Shown here one piece after another: positions 35,491 through 46,887 of a DNA stretch of 64,000 nucleotides. The stretch is from contig CAVZIJ010000002.1 in the NCBI GenBank assembly GCA_963775335.1, positions 496,001 to 560,000 on the forward strand, in the 5' to 3' direction. The stretch is from CAVQCX01 sp963775335 (GTDB taxonomy: Bacteria > Pseudomonadota > Gammaproteobacteria > Chromatiales > Chromatiaceae). The notes under the pieces were generated by a model. It worked only from the letters and a program-made list of their open reading frames with translations, was not told where the DNA came from and searched no databases. The translations under genes were made by a program, and so were the position numbers. Every line of letters starts with the position of its first letter. Positions within the stretch are counted from its first letter, which is position 1.

Positions 35491-36178
35491 GACCATGAAT
35501 TCCAGCTCCGTCGTCGCCGCCCTCGGCCTCGGAAAGACCGTCTCGGCCCCCGGCGGCCCTCTCACCATTCTCGCCGACGTGAGCCTCGAGATCGACGCCG
35601 GCGAGGCGGTGGCGGTCCTGGGCGCTTCGGGCTCCGGAAAATCGACCCTGCTCGGGCTGCTCGCCGGGCTGGATCTGGCTACCGCGGGCGAGGCGCTGCT
35701 GTTCGGCACGCCGCTCGGGACCCTGGACGAGGATCAGCGCGCCGCCCTGAGGGCCGGTCGCGTCGGCTTCGTCTTCCAGTCTTTCCAGCTGCTGCCCGGG
35801 ATGAGCGCGCTGGAGAACGTGATGCTGCCTCTGGAGCTCAGTGGCCACTCCGACGCCCGGGACATCGCCCTGGACACCCTGCGGGAGGTCGGTCTCAGCG
35901 CGCGTCTGCGCCACTACCCCAGTCAGCTCTCCGGCGGGGAGCAGCAGCGCGTCGCCATTGCCCGGGCCTTCGCCCCCCACCCTGAAGTCCTTTTCGCCGA
36001 CGAGCCCACCGGCAACCTCGACAGCACCACCGGTGCCCGGGTCATCGAGCTGTTGTTTCAGCTGCGCCAGACCAGCGGGGCCGCCCTCGTGCTGGTCACC
36101 CACGACGATCAGCTGGCGGTCCGCTGCGACCGGCGCCTGCACCTGGTCGAGGGACGCCTGCGAGCACCCGGACAGTGA
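35489..36178 (+). CDS. ybbA: ABC transporter ATP-binding protein, YbbA-like
   Basis: 229 aa LolD/MacB-type ATPase: Walker A GASGSGKST, Q-loop FVFQSFQLLPG, signature LSGGEQQRVAIARA, Walker B VLFADEPTGNLD, and switch His in VTHDDQ. The first ATG is at 35489, one base off the tesA ATG on the other strand; ATG 35495 is an alternative. Partner of the FtsX-type permease downstream (GTGA overlap). Function of YbbAP is linked to the arylesterase neighbour in many genomes but remains unclear. Confidence 0.94.
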   Translation: MTMNSSSVVAALGLGKTVSAPGGPLTILADVSLEIDAGEAVAVLGASGSGKSTLLGLLAGLDLATAGEALLFGTPLGTLDEDQRAALRAGRVGFVFQSFQLLPGMSALENVMLPLELSGHSDARDIALDTLREVGLSARLRHYPSQLSGGEQQRVAIARAFAPHPEVLFADEPTGNLDSTTGARVIELLFQLRQTSGAALVLVTHDDQLAVRCDRRLHLVEGRLRAPGQ

Positions 36179-38661
36179 GCGACCTCGCCCTGGCGCTGCG
36201 CATGCTGGCCCGGGACTGGCGCGCTCGGGAGCTGCGCCTGCTCGCTGTCGCGCTGGTCGTCTCGGTGGGGGCGTTCACCGCGGTGGCCTTCTTCGCCGAC
36301 CGGGTGGGTCAGGCCATGGTGGGGCAGGCCTCCGAGATGCTCGCCTCGGACCTCTCGGTGGAATCGCCGGACCCCCTGCCTGCGGCGCTCACCGAGCGCG
36401 CGAAGGCCCTGGGGCTTCGCACGGCCGAGACGATCGAGCTCCCGAGCGTGGTGCTGCACGGCGACCAGCCGGTGCTGGTCCAGGTCAAGGGGGTCAGCGA
36501 CGGCTACCCCCTGCGCGGGCGTCTGCGCATCGCCGACCACGCCCTCGGCAAGGACCGGCCCGCCGGCCTGCCCGCGCCCAACACCGCCTGGGTGGAGCCG
36601 CGATTGCTCTCGCTGCTGGGGGTCCAGCCCGGTGCGACCTTCAGCCTGGGCCGGGCGCAGCTGCGCATCGGGGCGGTGCTCACCCACGAGCCGGACCGGG
36701 CCTGGAACCTGTTCCGGCTGGCCCCCCGGGTGATGGTCCGGCTGGACACCCTCGCGGCAACCGGTTTGGTCAGCCCCGCCAGCCGGCTCCGGCACCGGTT
36801 GCTGGTAGCCGGAGGGCGCGACGCGGTAGCCGGCTTGCGCACCTGGCTGTCCGGTCACATGCCCGCCGGGGCCCGGATCATCGATCTGCAGGAGGCGCGA
36901 CCCGAGCTGCGTCAAACCCTGGATCGGGGGAAGAGCTTCCTGGCGCTCGCCGCCCTCTCTGCGGTCGTTCTGGCGGGCGTAGCCATCGCCCTGGCCACCC
37001 GCCGCTTCACCGAGCGTCAGGCGGATGCCAGCGCCATCCTGCGCTGCCTCGGGGCGTCGCGACGGCGGGTGCTCACGCTGTTCGGCCTGCGCCTGCTCGG
37101 GCTCGGCCTGGGGGCAAGCCTGGCGGGCTGTCTGCTCGGCTATGCCGCCCAGGCCCTCCTCGGCTGGCTGCTCGCCGGCTGGTTCACGGGCGGTCTTCCG
37201 GCGCCTTCGACCACCCCGATCCTGACGGGTATAGGTGTCGGCCTGGTCATGCTGGCCGGGTTCGCCCTGCCGTCGTTGCTCCGCCTGGGCGCGGTCTCGC
37301 CCCTGCGGGTGCTACGCCGCGACCTGGACACGCCGCCGGCTCCGGCCTGGATCGCGGTGCTGATCGCGTGCGCCGCCCTGTCCGCACTGCTGTTCTGGCA
37401 GGCCGACGACGTGCGCCTCGCCATGCGTTTCATCGCCGGGGTGGCCGCAACGCTTGGATCGCTGGTCCTCGCCGCCGTGCTGCTGGTCCGAGCGGCCGCA
37501 GCCCTGCGCCATCGTGTCGGCGGCGTGCTGCGCTACGGACTGGCGGGACTCGCCCGAAGCCCGGCCACGAGCGCCCTGCAGCTCGCCGGCTTCGGCCTGG
37601 GTATCACCGCCCTGCTGCTGCTCGCGATCGTGCGCGTCGACCTGCTCTCGACTTGGGAGCACACCCTGCCGCCGCGGGCCCCCAACCAATTCTTGATCAA
37701 TATCCAGCCCGACCAGGTCGAGCAGGTGCGGGCATTGCTCGCAGCCAAAGGGCTGCACGGTGCCGGCTTCTTCCCGATGATGAGAGGCCGCCTGACCCGT
37801 ATTGCCGGCCGAAAGGTCTCCCCGCAGACCTACGCATCTTCACACGCCCGCAGCATGGCGGCGAGGGAGTTCAACCTCAGCTCGACCATGGAGCTGCAGC
37901 CCGACAACCGGATTTTACAGGGCCGCTGGTGGACCGAATCCGAGCGCGCACGCCCTTGGTTCTCTGTCGAGCAGGGCATTGCCGAGCTCCTGGGCATTCG
38001 CCTGGGCGATGAGCTGGAGTTCCTGATCGGCGGCGAGCCGGTGCGCGGCGAGGTGAAGAGTCTGCGCTCGGTGCGCTGGGACTCCTTCGACCCCAACTTC
38101 TTCGTGATCGGCACGCCCGGGCTGCTCGCCGGCTACCCAGCGACCTGGATCACCAGCGTCTACATCCCGCCGGAGCGCACCGAGATCGCCGCCCAGATCG
38201 TCCGGGCCTTCCCCAGCGTCACCCTGTTCAACGTCTCGGCACTCATTGGGGAGGTGCGCGCCCTCATGGACCGAGGCGCCCTGGCCGTGGAGTACGTGTT
38301 CCTCTTCACCTTGGCGGCGGGGCTGCTGGTTCTCTACGCCGGCATCCAGGCGAGCCGCGACGGGCGCCGTCGCGAGGCCGCAGTGCTGCGCACCCTGGGG
38401 ATGGCTCGGCGCCGCCTGCTCGCGAGCGTCGCGGTCGAGTTCCTCACGCTGGGGCTGCTGGCCGGCCTGCTGGCCGCTGGAGCGGCCGCGTTGATCGGAC
38501 GGGTGATCGCCACCCAGATATTGGAGCTGCCCTATGCCTCAAACCCCCGGCTTTGGCTGCTCGCCGCCTGCGGCAGCGCTCTGGGCATCGGCGCAGCGGG
38601 CATCGCGGCCACCGTCCCGCTGGTCCTCACCCCACCCTGGCAGGTGCTGCGCCGGGAGTAA
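36175..38661 (+). CDS. ybbP: FtsX-family ABC permease, YbbP-like
   Basis: 828 aa (E. coli YbbP 804) from GTG 36175 overlapping the ybbA stop. One N-terminal membrane segment (LALVVSVGAFTAVAFFA), a long periplasmic domain, then FtsX/MacB membrane blocks near residues 255-390, 410-480 and 700-820. Contains ATRRFTERQADASAILRCLGASRRRVL and AAVLRTLGMARRRLLASVAVEF, the conserved cytoplasmic loops of the family. Works with YbbA as a mechanotransmission-type exporter or lipid extractor (family inference). Confidence 0.93.
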   Translation: MSDLALALRMLARDWRARELRLLAVALVVSVGAFTAVAFFADRVGQAMVGQASEMLASDLSVESPDPLPAALTERAKALGLRTAETIELPSVVLHGDQPVLVQVKGVSDGYPLRGRLRIADHALGKDRPAGLPAPNTAWVEPRLLSLLGVQPGATFSLGRAQLRIGAVLTHEPDRAWNLFRLAPRVMVRLDTLAATGLVSPASRLRHRLLVAGGRDAVAGLRTWLSGHMPAGARIIDLQEARPELRQTLDRGKSFLALAALSAVVLAGVAIALATRRFTERQADASAILRCLGASRRRVLTLFGLRLLGLGLGASLAGCLLGYAAQALLGWLLAGWFTGGLPAPSTTPILTGIGVGLVMLAGFALPSLLRLGAVSPLRVLRRDLDTPPAPAWIAVLIACAALSALLFWQADDVRLAMRFIAGVAATLGSLVLAAVLLVRAAAALRHRVGGVLRYGLAGLARSPATSALQLAGFGLGITALLLLAIVRVDLLSTWEHTLPPRAPNQFLINIQPDQVEQVRALLAAKGLHGAGFFPMMRGRLTRIAGRKVSPQTYASSHARSMAAREFNLSSTMELQPDNRILQGRWWTESERARPWFSVEQGIAELLGIRLGDELEFLIGGEPVRGEVKSLRSVRWDSFDPNFFVIGTPGLLAGYPATWITSVYIPPERTEIAAQIVRAFPSVTLFNVSALIGEVRALMDRGALAVEYVFLFTLAAGLLVLYAGIQASRDGRRREAAVLRTLGMARRRLLASVAVEFLTLGLLAGLLAAGAAALIGRVIATQILELPYASNPRLWLLAACGSALGIGAAGIAATVPLVLTPPWQVLRRE

Positions 38662-38725
38662 AGCCCGCCGACCCGGGCTATTTCCGGTGGTGGCGATCTC
38701 GAGGAGGGCAGGCTATCGGCGCAAT

Positions 38726-38798
38726 GGTAGGGGCGAGCTCCAGCTCGCGATGGCCGGGGCGCTCATGCGCTGGAGAAACCCGGAGGTCGCCCCACCAT
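38726..38798. repeat. Paired REP-like element, copy 3
   Basis: Left unit GGTAGGGGCGAGCTCCAGCT from 38727 and inverted right unit GGAGGTCGCCCCACCATT near 38781-38798. Same layout as copies at 13299 and 19238 but more diverged. Confidence 0.65.
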
Positions 38799-38854
38799 TC
38801 CGGTCTATCGTCGACCAGCCCCCCGGTCGGCTGCGCGCTGGCCGCTGGGACATC

Positions 38855-38885
38855 CCCGGATTGCGCTGCGCTCCATCCGGGCTAC
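38855..38885. repeat. 31-bp intergenic repeat, copy 2
   Basis: CCCGGATTGCGCTGCGCTCC followed by ATCCGGGCTAC; pairs CCCGGAT with ATCCGGG. Other copy at 24692-24722. Confidence 0.6.
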
Positions 38886-39061
38886 GGTGTCGTTTTCGAT
38901 CTCTGCGGGCCCACCGGATGGCCCTTCAGCGCGGAAGGCCGCGCCAGTTGCGACCGTACGCCTATAGAATGCCCCCGAGGGCCCGATGACTCGCACAGGG
39001 CCTCTGCCACGACAAACTCACAAGACGCCTGTCGACAGGTGCGGGCGTCCCGGACCCTGAC

Positions 39062-41521
<2,460 letters not shown>

Positions 41522-41529
41522 AGGCCGGC

Positions 41530-41558
41530 GTCAGGTAGCGCCTGCGGCGCAACCTGAC
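41530..41558. repeat. 29-bp palindromic repeat, copy 2
   Basis: GTCAGGT ... ACCTGAC with complementary inner bases (AGCGCC / GGCGCA). Nine bases after the glgP stop; could double as a transcription-end hairpin between the convergent glgP and ybhR genes. Confidence 0.8.
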
Positions 41559-41565
41559 CTACGCC

Positions 41566-41593
41566 CTAACCGCTAACCGCTAACCGCTAACCG
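41566..41593. repeat. Short tandem repeat, four 7-bp units
   Basis: Four perfect head-to-tail copies of CTAACCG (or permutation), followed by a decayed GCTAATAGC-type unit. Directly after the 29-bp palindrome. Confidence 0.9.
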
Positions 41594-41615
41594 CCAATAG
41601 CTAATACCTCGTTGG

Positions 41616-42725
41616 TCAATACATCCGATGCCTGAACAGCCAGCCGGCGATGCTCAGCGCGATCAGGGCGATCAGCGCCAGAGGCCACATCTGGCCGACC
41701 AGCAGCGAGAGATCCGCCCCCTCCAGGAACACCCCGCGCAGGATGATCAGGAAGTAGCGCATCGGGTTGGCGTAGGTGAGCAGCTGCACGGCGTGGGGCA
41801 TGTTGGCGATCGGCGTGGCGAAGCCCGATAGGATCACCGACGGCACCATGAACAGAAAGCTGCCCAGCAGCGACTGCTGCAAGGTCACGGCAAACGAGGA
41901 GATCATCAGCCCCACGCCGATCCCGGCGCACAGGAACAGCAGGATCCCCCCGTACAGCAGCCACAGGCTCCCCTGCAGGGGCACTCGAAACCAGGCCACC
42001 GCCAGGATCATCACGATAGACGCCAGGACCACGCCGATCACCAGGCCCGGCAGAGACTTGCCGATCAGGATCTCCACCGGACGCATCGGGGTGACGAGCA
42101 GCTGGTCGAAGGTCCCCTGCTCGCGCTCGCGGGCCACCGACATGGCGGTGGTCATCATGGTCACGACCAGGGTGAGTATACCCACCAGTCCGGAGACGAA
42201 GAACCAGCGACTCTCCAGGTTGGGGTTGTACCAGGCCCGCGTCACCAGGTGCGCAGGGTAGCGGGGCTGCCCGTGCTCTCGGCCCCACCGCTCGTTGAAA
42301 TTGTTGATGATCTGGGCGGCATAATTCTGGGCCACCTGTGCGGTGTTGGAGTTGCGCCCGTCCAGCAGCACCTGTACGGGGGCCGAGCCGCCGGCGGCCA
42401 GCGCGGCGGTGAAGCGCGGCCCCAGCTGCACCACCATGAGCACCTTGCGCGCATCGATCAGCTCTGCGATCTGCGCCTCGCGCTCGATCCGGTAGGCGAG
42501 GCGGAAGTTGGGCGAGCCCTCGAAGCCGGCCAGCAGCTCTCGCGCGGCATAGCCGCCGTCGCGGTCATAGACGGCATAGGGCACGTGGTTGAGATCGAAG
42601 GAGGCAGCATAGCCGAAGACGATCAGCTGGATCATCGGCGGCACGATGATCACGACCCGGCTCTTCTTGTCCTTGAGCAGCGTCAGGAACTCCTTGAGGG
42701 CCAGAGCGAGGATGCGCAGCAGCAT
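41616..42725 (-). CDS. ybhR: ABC-2 type exporter permease, YbhR-like
   Basis: 369 aa. One N-terminal membrane segment (VVIIVPPMIQLIVFGYA), a ~150-residue periplasmic domain, then five membrane helices; the ABC-2 motif REREQGTFDQLLVTPMRPVEILIGK sits before the second helix. Last gene of the cecR-ybhG-ybhF-ybhS-ybhR unit. The gap to ybhS is unusually long (223 bp) and filled with repeats. Confidence 0.92.
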   Translation of the reverse strand: MLLRILALALKEFLTLLKDKKSRVVIIVPPMIQLIVFGYAASFDLNHVPYAVYDRDGGYAARELLAGFEGSPNFRLAYRIEREAQIAELIDARKVLMVVQLGPRFTAALAAGGSAPVQVLLDGRNSNTAQVAQNYAAQIINNFNERWGREHGQPRYPAHLVTRAWYNPNLESRWFFVSGLVGILTLVVTMMTTAMSVAREREQGTFDQLLVTPMRPVEILIGKSLPGLVIGVVLASIVMILAVAWFRVPLQGSLWLLYGGILLFLCAGIGVGLMISSFAVTLQQSLLGSFLFMVPSVILSGFATPIANMPHAVQLLTYANPMRYFLIILRGVFLEGADLSLLVGQMWPLALIALIALSIAGWLFRHRMY

Positions 42726-42771
42726 GTTCAGCCCAATCTTCTGCTCCGCGCTTGGCGGGCCGGGATTTCAA

Positions 42772-42809
42772 TCCCCTCACCCCAACCCGTCCCCCACAAG
42801 GGGAGGGGC
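42772..42809. repeat. CCCTCACCCC-type intergenic repeat, copy 1
   Basis: CCCCTCACCCCAACCCGTCC then CCCACAAGGGGAGGGG; internal complementary runs. Related copies at 42873-42910 (same gap, inverted sense) and 60262-60300 (inside the nifE remnant). Confidence 0.65.
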
Positions 42810-42872
42810 TTTCCCGGCAACCTTCGCGGCGAAGTCCCGACAGGTGACACCGCCTCACCCCCCGCCGAAGCC

Positions 42873-42910
42873 ATCCCCTCTCCCCCCGGGAGAGGGCCAG
42901 GGTAAGGGGG
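42873..42910. repeat. CCCTCACCCC-type intergenic repeat, copy 2
   Basis: ATCCCCTCTCCCCCCGGGAG then AGGGCCAGGGTAAGGGG; CTCTCCC / GGGAGAG pairs as a hairpin. Confidence 0.65.
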
Positions 42911-42948
42911 TCGAAAGGCCTTTTCCAGCGCGACGTCGCCCATCTGTG

Positions 42949-44061
42949 TCAATCCAAGCGCTTGCGGATGCGCCGCCGCGCCATGCCGAGGAAGAAGGCC
43001 GCCATGACCGCCAGCGCCAGGGCATTGGGCAGGATCACGCTCCAGACGTTACCGGCGAGAAAGAGACTCTGCAGCACGGAGACGAAATAGCGCGCTGCCA
43101 CGATGTGCGTAATCACCTGGACCGCCGCCGGCATGCTGTCGATGTCGAACAGGAAGCCCGAGAGCAGAAACGCCGGCAGGAAGGTGCTGATAATGGCGAT
43201 CATGCCGGCGACGAACTGGCTGCGCGCCAGCACCGAGATCAACAGGCCCATGCCCAGAGCCGCCAGCAGGAACAGGGTCGAGGTCAGCACCAGCACCCAG
43301 AGGGCGCCACGCAGGGGGACCTGGAAGAGAAGCATGGCCATGGCCACCGACAACGCCATACCACCCATGCCGAGCACGAAGTACGGCAGCACCTTGCCGA
43401 TCAGCACCTCGCGCATGGTCACCGGGGTGACCATCAGCGCCTCCAGGGTCCCGCGCTCGTACTCCCGGGCCATGACCAGGGCGGTGAGCAGGGCCCCCAC
43501 CAGGGTCATGTTGATGACCAGCAGGCCGGGCACCAGGTAATTGCGGCTGCGCAGCTCCGGGTTGAACCAGATGCGCGTCTCGGGCTCGGCCGGCGGCTCC
43601 ACCGGGACGCCCCGTGCCGAGAGCTCGCGCCGCAGCCAGCCGCTCCAGGTGCCCTGCACGTAGCCCTCCAGCAGGCGCGCGGAGTTGGCATCCACGCCGT
43701 TGGCGATCAGCTGGATGGGCGCGTCCCCGTCGCCCTTGAACCGCGCCGCGAAATCGCTGGCCAGGATCAGCACGCCGTCGACCCGGCGCTCGCGCAGGGC
43801 CTGCAAGGCCGCCTGGCGGGTGAGAAAGCGTTGGGGCGCAAAATACTGGGACTGCTGGAAGGCTCCGACGAAGCTCAGCGCCTCAGCGCTCGGCTGCTCC
43901 ACCACCAGGGCCACGGGAACGTGCTTGGAGTCCATGGAGACGCCGTAGCCGAACAGCAGCAGCAGGAATGCGGGTAGCACGAAGGCGATGGCGATGCTGG
44001 AGGGATCGCGCAGGATCTGCAGCGACTCCTTGCGCAGCAGGCCGCGCAGGCGCCGGCTCAT
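42949..44061 (-). CDS. ybhS: ABC-2 type exporter permease, YbhS-like
   Basis: 370 aa, paralogue of the downstream permease: N-terminal helix (IAIAFVLPAFLLLLFGYGVSM), periplasmic domain (~40-170), then five helices. Motif REYERGTLEALMVTPVTMREVLIGK. Start ATG overlaps the ybhF stop (ATGA). The two permeases should form the heterodimeric channel driven by YbhF. Confidence 0.93.
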   Translation of the reverse strand: MSRRLRGLLRKESLQILRDPSSIAIAFVLPAFLLLLFGYGVSMDSKHVPVALVVEQPSAEALSFVGAFQQSQYFAPQRFLTRQAALQALRERRVDGVLILASDFAARFKGDGDAPIQLIANGVDANSARLLEGYVQGTWSGWLRRELSARGVPVEPPAEPETRIWFNPELRSRNYLVPGLLVINMTLVGALLTALVMAREYERGTLEALMVTPVTMREVLIGKVLPYFVLGMGGMALSVAMAMLLFQVPLRGALWVLVLTSTLFLLAALGMGLLISVLARSQFVAGMIAIISTFLPAFLLSGFLFDIDSMPAAVQVITHIVAARYFVSVLQSLFLAGNVWSVILPNALALAVMAAFFLGMARRRIRKRLD

Positions 44062-45773
44062 GCCGCCTCCCGGCCCTGGATCAGGCGGATAAAGGCCTCT
44101 TCCATGCTGGGCACCGCCGCGCCCGAGGCCAGCCCCCGGCGTTTGACCTCGGCCGGGGTGCCAAGCGCCAGTACCTCACCGGCGGCCATGATGGCCAGAC
44201 GGTCGCAGTACTCGGCCTCCTCCATGAAGTGGGTGGTGACCAGCACCGTGACCCCGGCCTCGGCCAGGGCGTTGATGCGCGACCAGAACTCGCGCCGGGC
44301 CAACGGGTCGACCCCCGAGGTGGGCTCGTCCAGAAACAGGATCTCCGGCTCGTGCATCAGCGCCGCGGCCATGGCCAGGCGCTGCTTGTAGCCCAGGGGC
44401 AGCTCGCCGCTCTCGTCATTTGCCTGGTGCTCCAGCTCGAAGGCCGAGAGCGCCCAGGCGATACGCTCGCGCCGGCGCGCCCCGCGCAGGTTGTAGGCGC
44501 TGCTGAAGAACTCCAGGTTCTGGCGCACGCTGAGCTGGCTGTACAGGGAGAACTTCTGGGACATGTAGCCGATGCGCCCGCGGGCCCGGGCCGGGGCGTG
44601 GCGCAGGTCCTCGCCGGCGACCTCCAAATGGCCGCCGCTGGGCGGCAGCAGGCCGCAGAGCATGCGAAAGGTGGTGGTTTTGCCGGCACCATTGGCCCCG
44701 AGCAGGCCGAACACCTCCCCCGCGTGGACCTCGAAAGCAAGGTTCTTCACGGCGTAAAAGTCGCCAAAGCGCCGTTCCAGCCCCTCCACCCGGATCACCG
44801 CCCGGCCATTGCCCTGGCGGGCACCGAAGCTGGGGGGCGGCGGGTGCCGGGTCCCGTCGCGCAGCCGGTCCACGAAGGCATCCTCGAAGCGTGGCGGCAC
44901 CGGGGTGCAGACCGTGCCCTCACCCAGGCCCGCGCAGTCCGGCGCGCGGGCGGTCTCGCTTACCACCCGCACCGCCTCGCCCTGCAGGGTCGCATCCATC
45001 ACCCCGGGCAGAGCGGCCAGGCGTGCCTGCAGCCGGCGCCGGCTGCCGCCGCTCCAGGTCACCTCGAAGCTGCGCCCGGCGAGCGGCGCGCTGAAGCTCT
45101 CCGGTGTACCCTGGCCGATTACCCGGCCCTGGTGAAGCAGGATCACCTCCGCACAGCGCTCGGCCTCGTCCAGGTAGGCGGTGGAGAGCAGGACACTCAT
45201 GCCCGCCTGCTGGACCAGGCGGTAGACGATGGACCAGAGCTCGCGCCGCGAGACCGGGTCCACTCCCACGGTGGGCTCGTCCAGCAGCAGCAGGCGCGGC
45301 GGCTTGACCAGGGTGCAGGCCAGTCCGAGCTTCTGCTTCATACCGCCCGAAAGGCGCCCGGCAAGGCGCCTGGTAAAGGGACCGAGCCCCGTCATCTCCA
45401 TCAGCTCAGCGTAGCGGGCGGGGCGCTCGGCCGGCTCCACGCCCTGGAGATCGGCATAGAGGTCCAGGTTCTCCTGGACGCTGAGATCCTCGTAGAGGCC
45501 AAAGCGCTGGGGCATGTAGCCGATGGCCGCCTGGACCGCCAAAGACTCGCGGGTCGCGTCCAGGCCGAGGACCTCGATGCGACCGGCATCGGGTACCAGC
45601 AGACCGGCCGCCAGGCGCATCAGGGTGGTCTTACCGGCGCCGTCCGGGCCGATCAGGCCGGTCACCGCCCCGGGGCGCACCGCCAGATCGATGCCGTCCA
45701 GGGCGGTCTCCCGGCCGTGCCGGGTGGGAAAGGCCTTGCGTAGGCCTTCGGCCTTGAGCACGGCCTCGCTCAT
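44058..45773 (-). CDS. ybhF: Fused double ABC ATPase, YbhF-like
   Basis: 571 aa with two nucleotide-binding domains. NBD1: Walker A GPDGAGKTT, signature RLSGGMKQKLGLA, Walker B LLLDEPTVGVD. NBD2: GANGAGKTT, then LPLGYKQRLAMAAAL in place of a canonical LSGGQ, and ILFLDEPTSGVD, VTTHFMEEAE. E. coli YbhF has the same fused design. Overlaps both neighbours by 4 bases. Confidence 0.94.
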   Translation of the reverse strand: MSEAVLKAEGLRKAFPTRHGRETALDGIDLAVRPGAVTGLIGPDGAGKTTLMRLAAGLLVPDAGRIEVLGLDATRESLAVQAAIGYMPQRFGLYEDLSVQENLDLYADLQGVEPAERPARYAELMEMTGLGPFTRRLAGRLSGGMKQKLGLACTLVKPPRLLLLDEPTVGVDPVSRRELWSIVYRLVQQAGMSVLLSTAYLDEAERCAEVILLHQGRVIGQGTPESFSAPLAGRSFEVTWSGGSRRRLQARLAALPGVMDATLQGEAVRVVSETARAPDCAGLGEGTVCTPVPPRFEDAFVDRLRDGTRHPPPPSFGARQGNGRAVIRVEGLERRFGDFYAVKNLAFEVHAGEVFGLLGANGAGKTTTFRMLCGLLPPSGGHLEVAGEDLRHAPARARGRIGYMSQKFSLYSQLSVRQNLEFFSSAYNLRGARRRERIAWALSAFELEHQANDESGELPLGYKQRLAMAAALMHEPEILFLDEPTSGVDPLARREFWSRINALAEAGVTVLVTTHFMEEAEYCDRLAIMAAGEVLALGTPAEVKRRGLASGAAVPSMEEAFIRLIQGREAA

Positions 45774-46810
45774 GGCTCCACGCCGGCCGCGCCGTCCCCG
45801 CAGCCCGGTCGGGCCAGGGGCGCGGCACCCAGGTCGAGGGTGACGGTCACCGGCATCCCCTGGCGCAGCTCGTTCTGGGGATTGCAGACGTAGACCCTCG
45901 CCTGGTAGACCAGATCGGCGCGGATCTCGGTGGTCTCCACCGACTTAGGGGTGAACTCGGCGCTCGGCGAGATGTAGCCGATCCATCCGTGGTAGACCTT
46001 GTCGGGGAAGCTGTCGCTGTGGACCAGGGCCGGCAGGCCGGGCTTGACCTTGCCGAGGTCGGGCTCGGCCAGGTAGACCCGCGCCCACAGGGGCTTGCTC
46101 ATAGCCAGCGTGTAGACCGGGCGCTCCGGCGAGGCCATGTCGCCCGGCTCGAGGATTCGGCTCTGGATGATTCCGCCGGCAGGCGCATGCAGCTCGGCGT
46201 CGTCCAGGTTGCGCCGAGCCAGGGCCAGCTGCGCCGCCAGGGCGGCGACATTGGCCTTCGCAACGTCGATGTCCTCCTTTCGGGCACCGGCCTCGGCCAG
46301 GCTGAGGGCCGCCCCGGCGGCCTCGGCGCGGGCGTCGGCGGCATCGGCCGCGGCGCGGGCATCGTCGGCGTCGCGGGACGATGCCAGCTTCTTCCGCGCC
46401 AGATCGCGCAGCCGCTGGGCGTTACGCTGGGCGTTCGCCGCCTCGATGCGCGCGGCCTTCAGCAGGGCTCGCAGCTGGTCGATCTCCTCGGGCCGCGAGC
46501 CGGCCTCCAGCTCCGCAAGGCGCGCCTTCTGGGCCTCCAGCTGCCCCTTGGCGGCATCCCGCGCGAGCACCAGCCGACGGCTGTCGAGGGAGGAGAGCAG
46601 CTGGCCGGCGGTCACCTCGGCCCCCTCGTCGACCTTCATCGCGTCGATCCGCCCGCTGGCCTCGAAGGCCAGATTGGTCACGCGCACGTCGATGTTGCCG
46701 TAGAGAGTAAGCCGGTCCGTCGGGCCCCGATCTGCGCGCCAGTGCCAGAAGGCCACCCCGCCGAGCACCAGGGCGATGAGGATCAGAATCGGAATGATGC
46801 GCTTCTTCAT
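45770..46810 (-). CDS. ybhG: HlyD-family membrane fusion protein, YbhG-like
   Basis: 346 aa periplasmic adaptor anchored by an N-terminal helix (IIPILILIALVLGGVAFWHW). Lipoyl-type halves (ASGRIDAMKVDEGAEVTAGQLL and LHAPAGGIIQSRILEPGDMAS) flank a long alpha-hairpin (about residues 75-205, Ala/Arg/Glu-rich). Couples the ABC pump to an outer-membrane channel. Substrates of YbhGFSR in E. coli include cationic drugs and Na+/Li+; here unknown. Confidence 0.93.
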   Translation of the reverse strand: MKKRIIPILILIALVLGGVAFWHWRADRGPTDRLTLYGNIDVRVTNLAFEASGRIDAMKVDEGAEVTAGQLLSSLDSRRLVLARDAAKGQLEAQKARLAELEAGSRPEEIDQLRALLKAARIEAANAQRNAQRLRDLARKKLASSRDADDARAAADAADARAEAAGAALSLAEAGARKEDIDVAKANVAALAAQLALARRNLDDAELHAPAGGIIQSRILEPGDMASPERPVYTLAMSKPLWARVYLAEPDLGKVKPGLPALVHSDSFPDKVYHGWIGYISPSAEFTPKSVETTEIRADLVYQARVYVCNPQNELRQGMPVTVTLDLGAAPLARPGCGDGAAGVEP

Positions 46811-46837
46811 GGGCTCGGCCCTCCATCCGGCCTACTA

Positions 46838-46885
46838 CCCCGTCCCGGTGAGAATTGCGGATGCGTAATTCTCACCGGGACGGGG
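46838..46885. promoter_or_regulatory. Perfect 19-bp inverted repeat between cecR-like gene and ybhG
   Basis: CCCCGTCCCGGTGAGAATT (46838-46856), a 10-base loop, then the exact complement (46867-46885). It begins 2 bases after the regulator stop and ends 27 bases before the ybhG ATG. In RNA it makes a very stable hairpin without a following U-run. Could be an attenuator, RNA processing/stability element or a mobile repeat. Confidence 0.85.
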
Positions 46886-46887
46886 CA

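Larger units (their letters stand above)
38662..39061. other. Intergenic region between ybbP and glycogen phosphorylase
   Basis: About 400 bp, no gene supported. Holds paired REP-like copy 3 (38726-38798) and the 31-bp repeat copy 2 (38855-38885). The glgP promoter should lie in the last 150 bp; ATAGAATG near 38963 could be part of a -10 but I do not call it. Confidence 0.6.
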
